Shown here: in pieces, positions 63,863-64,000 of the stretch
Numbering within the stretch: the stretch's first letter is position 1
Layout: every line of letters begins with the position of its first letter
Assembly: GCF_009939005.1 (NCBI RefSeq)
Contig: NZ_JAACJS010000002.1
Span: forward strand, 836,646 to 900,645
Source: Sediminibacterium roseum
GTDB lineage: Bacteria > Bacteroidota > Bacteroidia > Chitinophagales > Chitinophagaceae
Length of the DNA stretch: 64,000 nucleotides
Direction of reading: 5' to 3'
Position numbers and translations under genes: made by a program
Notes under the pieces: generated by a model
The model's input: only the letters and a program-made list of their open reading frames with translations
The model's database searches: none
Told to the model about the DNA's origin: nothing

Positions 63863-64000
63863 TAACCGAATCGTTTTCCGGGCCGATGGAGGTGAGTTAA
63901 CCGGGTTGGGCCACATCATGCGGTGTGTTTCACTCAGCGAAATGTTGGGACCGGCGTTTTCATATCTTTTTATTGTGAACAATGCCGATGAAAAGGTGAA
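63855..64000 (+). CDS. pseG: UDP-2,4-diacetamido-trideoxy-L-altrose hydrolase PseG, 5' part
   Basis: The frame after pseC reads NRIVFRADGG, then LTGLGHIMRCVSLSEML and PAFSYLFIVNNADE, the conserved start of PseG (RADGG and GHIMRCL-type motif with the catalytic His of GH). PseG removes UDP to give the free diacetamido sugar that PseI joins to PEP. The start is TTG 63855, overlapping the pseC stop by 8 bp. There is no ATG before the conserved motif. The gene is cut at the window end after 48 codons. Confidence 0.8.
   Translation, partial: MRSNRIVFRADGGELTGLGHIMRCVSLSEMLGPAFSYLFIVNNADEKV

Noticed and set aside
1..64000. CRISPR arrays, tRNA/rRNA genes, insertion sequences or phage genes
   Set aside because: No regularly spaced repeats, no cloverleaf-like sequence and no transposase or integrase motif were seen on either strand. 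The read was by eye, so a short tRNA could be missed.

Overview
The window looks like a chromosomal piece of a Bacteroidota genome, most likely from the Chitinophagaceae or a close relative. Three things support this. It carries type IX secretion/gliding genes (gldJ, porU, porV). Several promoters match the Bacteroidota -7 consensus TAnnTTTG. Ribosome-binding sites of the Shine-Dalgarno type are nearly absent. The family assignment is an inference; the phylum is well supported.

Left part (1-12158): mixed housekeeping genes. There is the 3' end of a PQQ-type sugar dehydrogenase, a secreted alpha/beta hydrolase and a LacI-type regulator. A minus-strand run follows, gldJ -> terminator -> murF -> DUF983, in which murF and DUF983 each have their own promoter almost touching the start codon. 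Divergent from gldJ lies porU-porV-ispF: the T9SS sortase, its outer-membrane partner, and an isoprenoid enzyme.

Right part (12530-64000): one continuous plus-strand surface-glycan locus of 49 genes that runs off the window edge. Most genes overlap or lie within about 20 bp of each other. Its modules are as follows. (a) 12530-22252: an MsbA-type ABC flippase, an RmlD-like reductase, an acyltransferase, a PFTS-motif transferase, a CmoA-like SAM enzyme next to a sugar O-methyltransferase, a transaldolase, a zinc-ribbon methyltransferase and an SDR. (b) 22271-29202: an SDR, a KdsB-type cytidylyltransferase, a Gfo/Idh oxidoreductase, a degenerate zinc-ribbon methyltransferase, an HpcH/HpaI aldolase, a HAD phosphatase, a 2-hydroxyacid dehydrogenase and a deacetylase, which could form a non-PEP route to a CMP-activated 3-deoxy-ulosonic acid. 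(c) 29236-35841: a private acyl cassette (ACP, ketoreductase, metallo-beta-lactamase-fold hydrolase, KAS III, AMP-dependent ligase), a large surface-glycan transferase and a GNAT-like protein. (d) 35819-44265: a sugar-phosphate isomerase, a GT-C membrane protein, four GT2 enzymes (one fused to a methyltransferase) and two Gfo/Idh enzymes. (e) 44269-54486: PglC/PglD-like and PglE/PglF-like genes that together would make and transfer a UDP-diNAc-bacillosamine-type sugar. These are split by an insert holding a CBS-NeuB-SAF-TIM-barrel fusion, a DegT aminotransferase, a NeuA-like cytidylyltransferase, a clear KdnB homologue and a methyltransferase. (f) 54534-64000: gmd-fcl (GDP-L-fucose), then a promoter and long leader, a Wza-like export protein, a Wzz-like chain-length protein, a UDP-sugar dehydrogenase, and pseB-pseC-pseG (pseudaminic acid; pseG is cut by the window end).

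The strongest candidate for something undescribed is module (e). A NeuB-type synthase fused to a sugar-isomerase-like TIM barrel sits with KdnB, a transaminase and a CMP-transferase. By analogy with 8-amino-Kdo synthesis, this predicts an ulosonic acid that is oxidised and aminated at its terminal carbon and then CMP-activated. Second is the CmoA-like enzyme next to a sugar O-methyltransferase, which raises the possibility of carboxymethylated sugars. Third is the acyl cassette. No Wzx/Wzy pair was recognised, so the ABC flippase is the candidate exporter. All functional calls come from reading motifs and from remembered family members; no database search was run.
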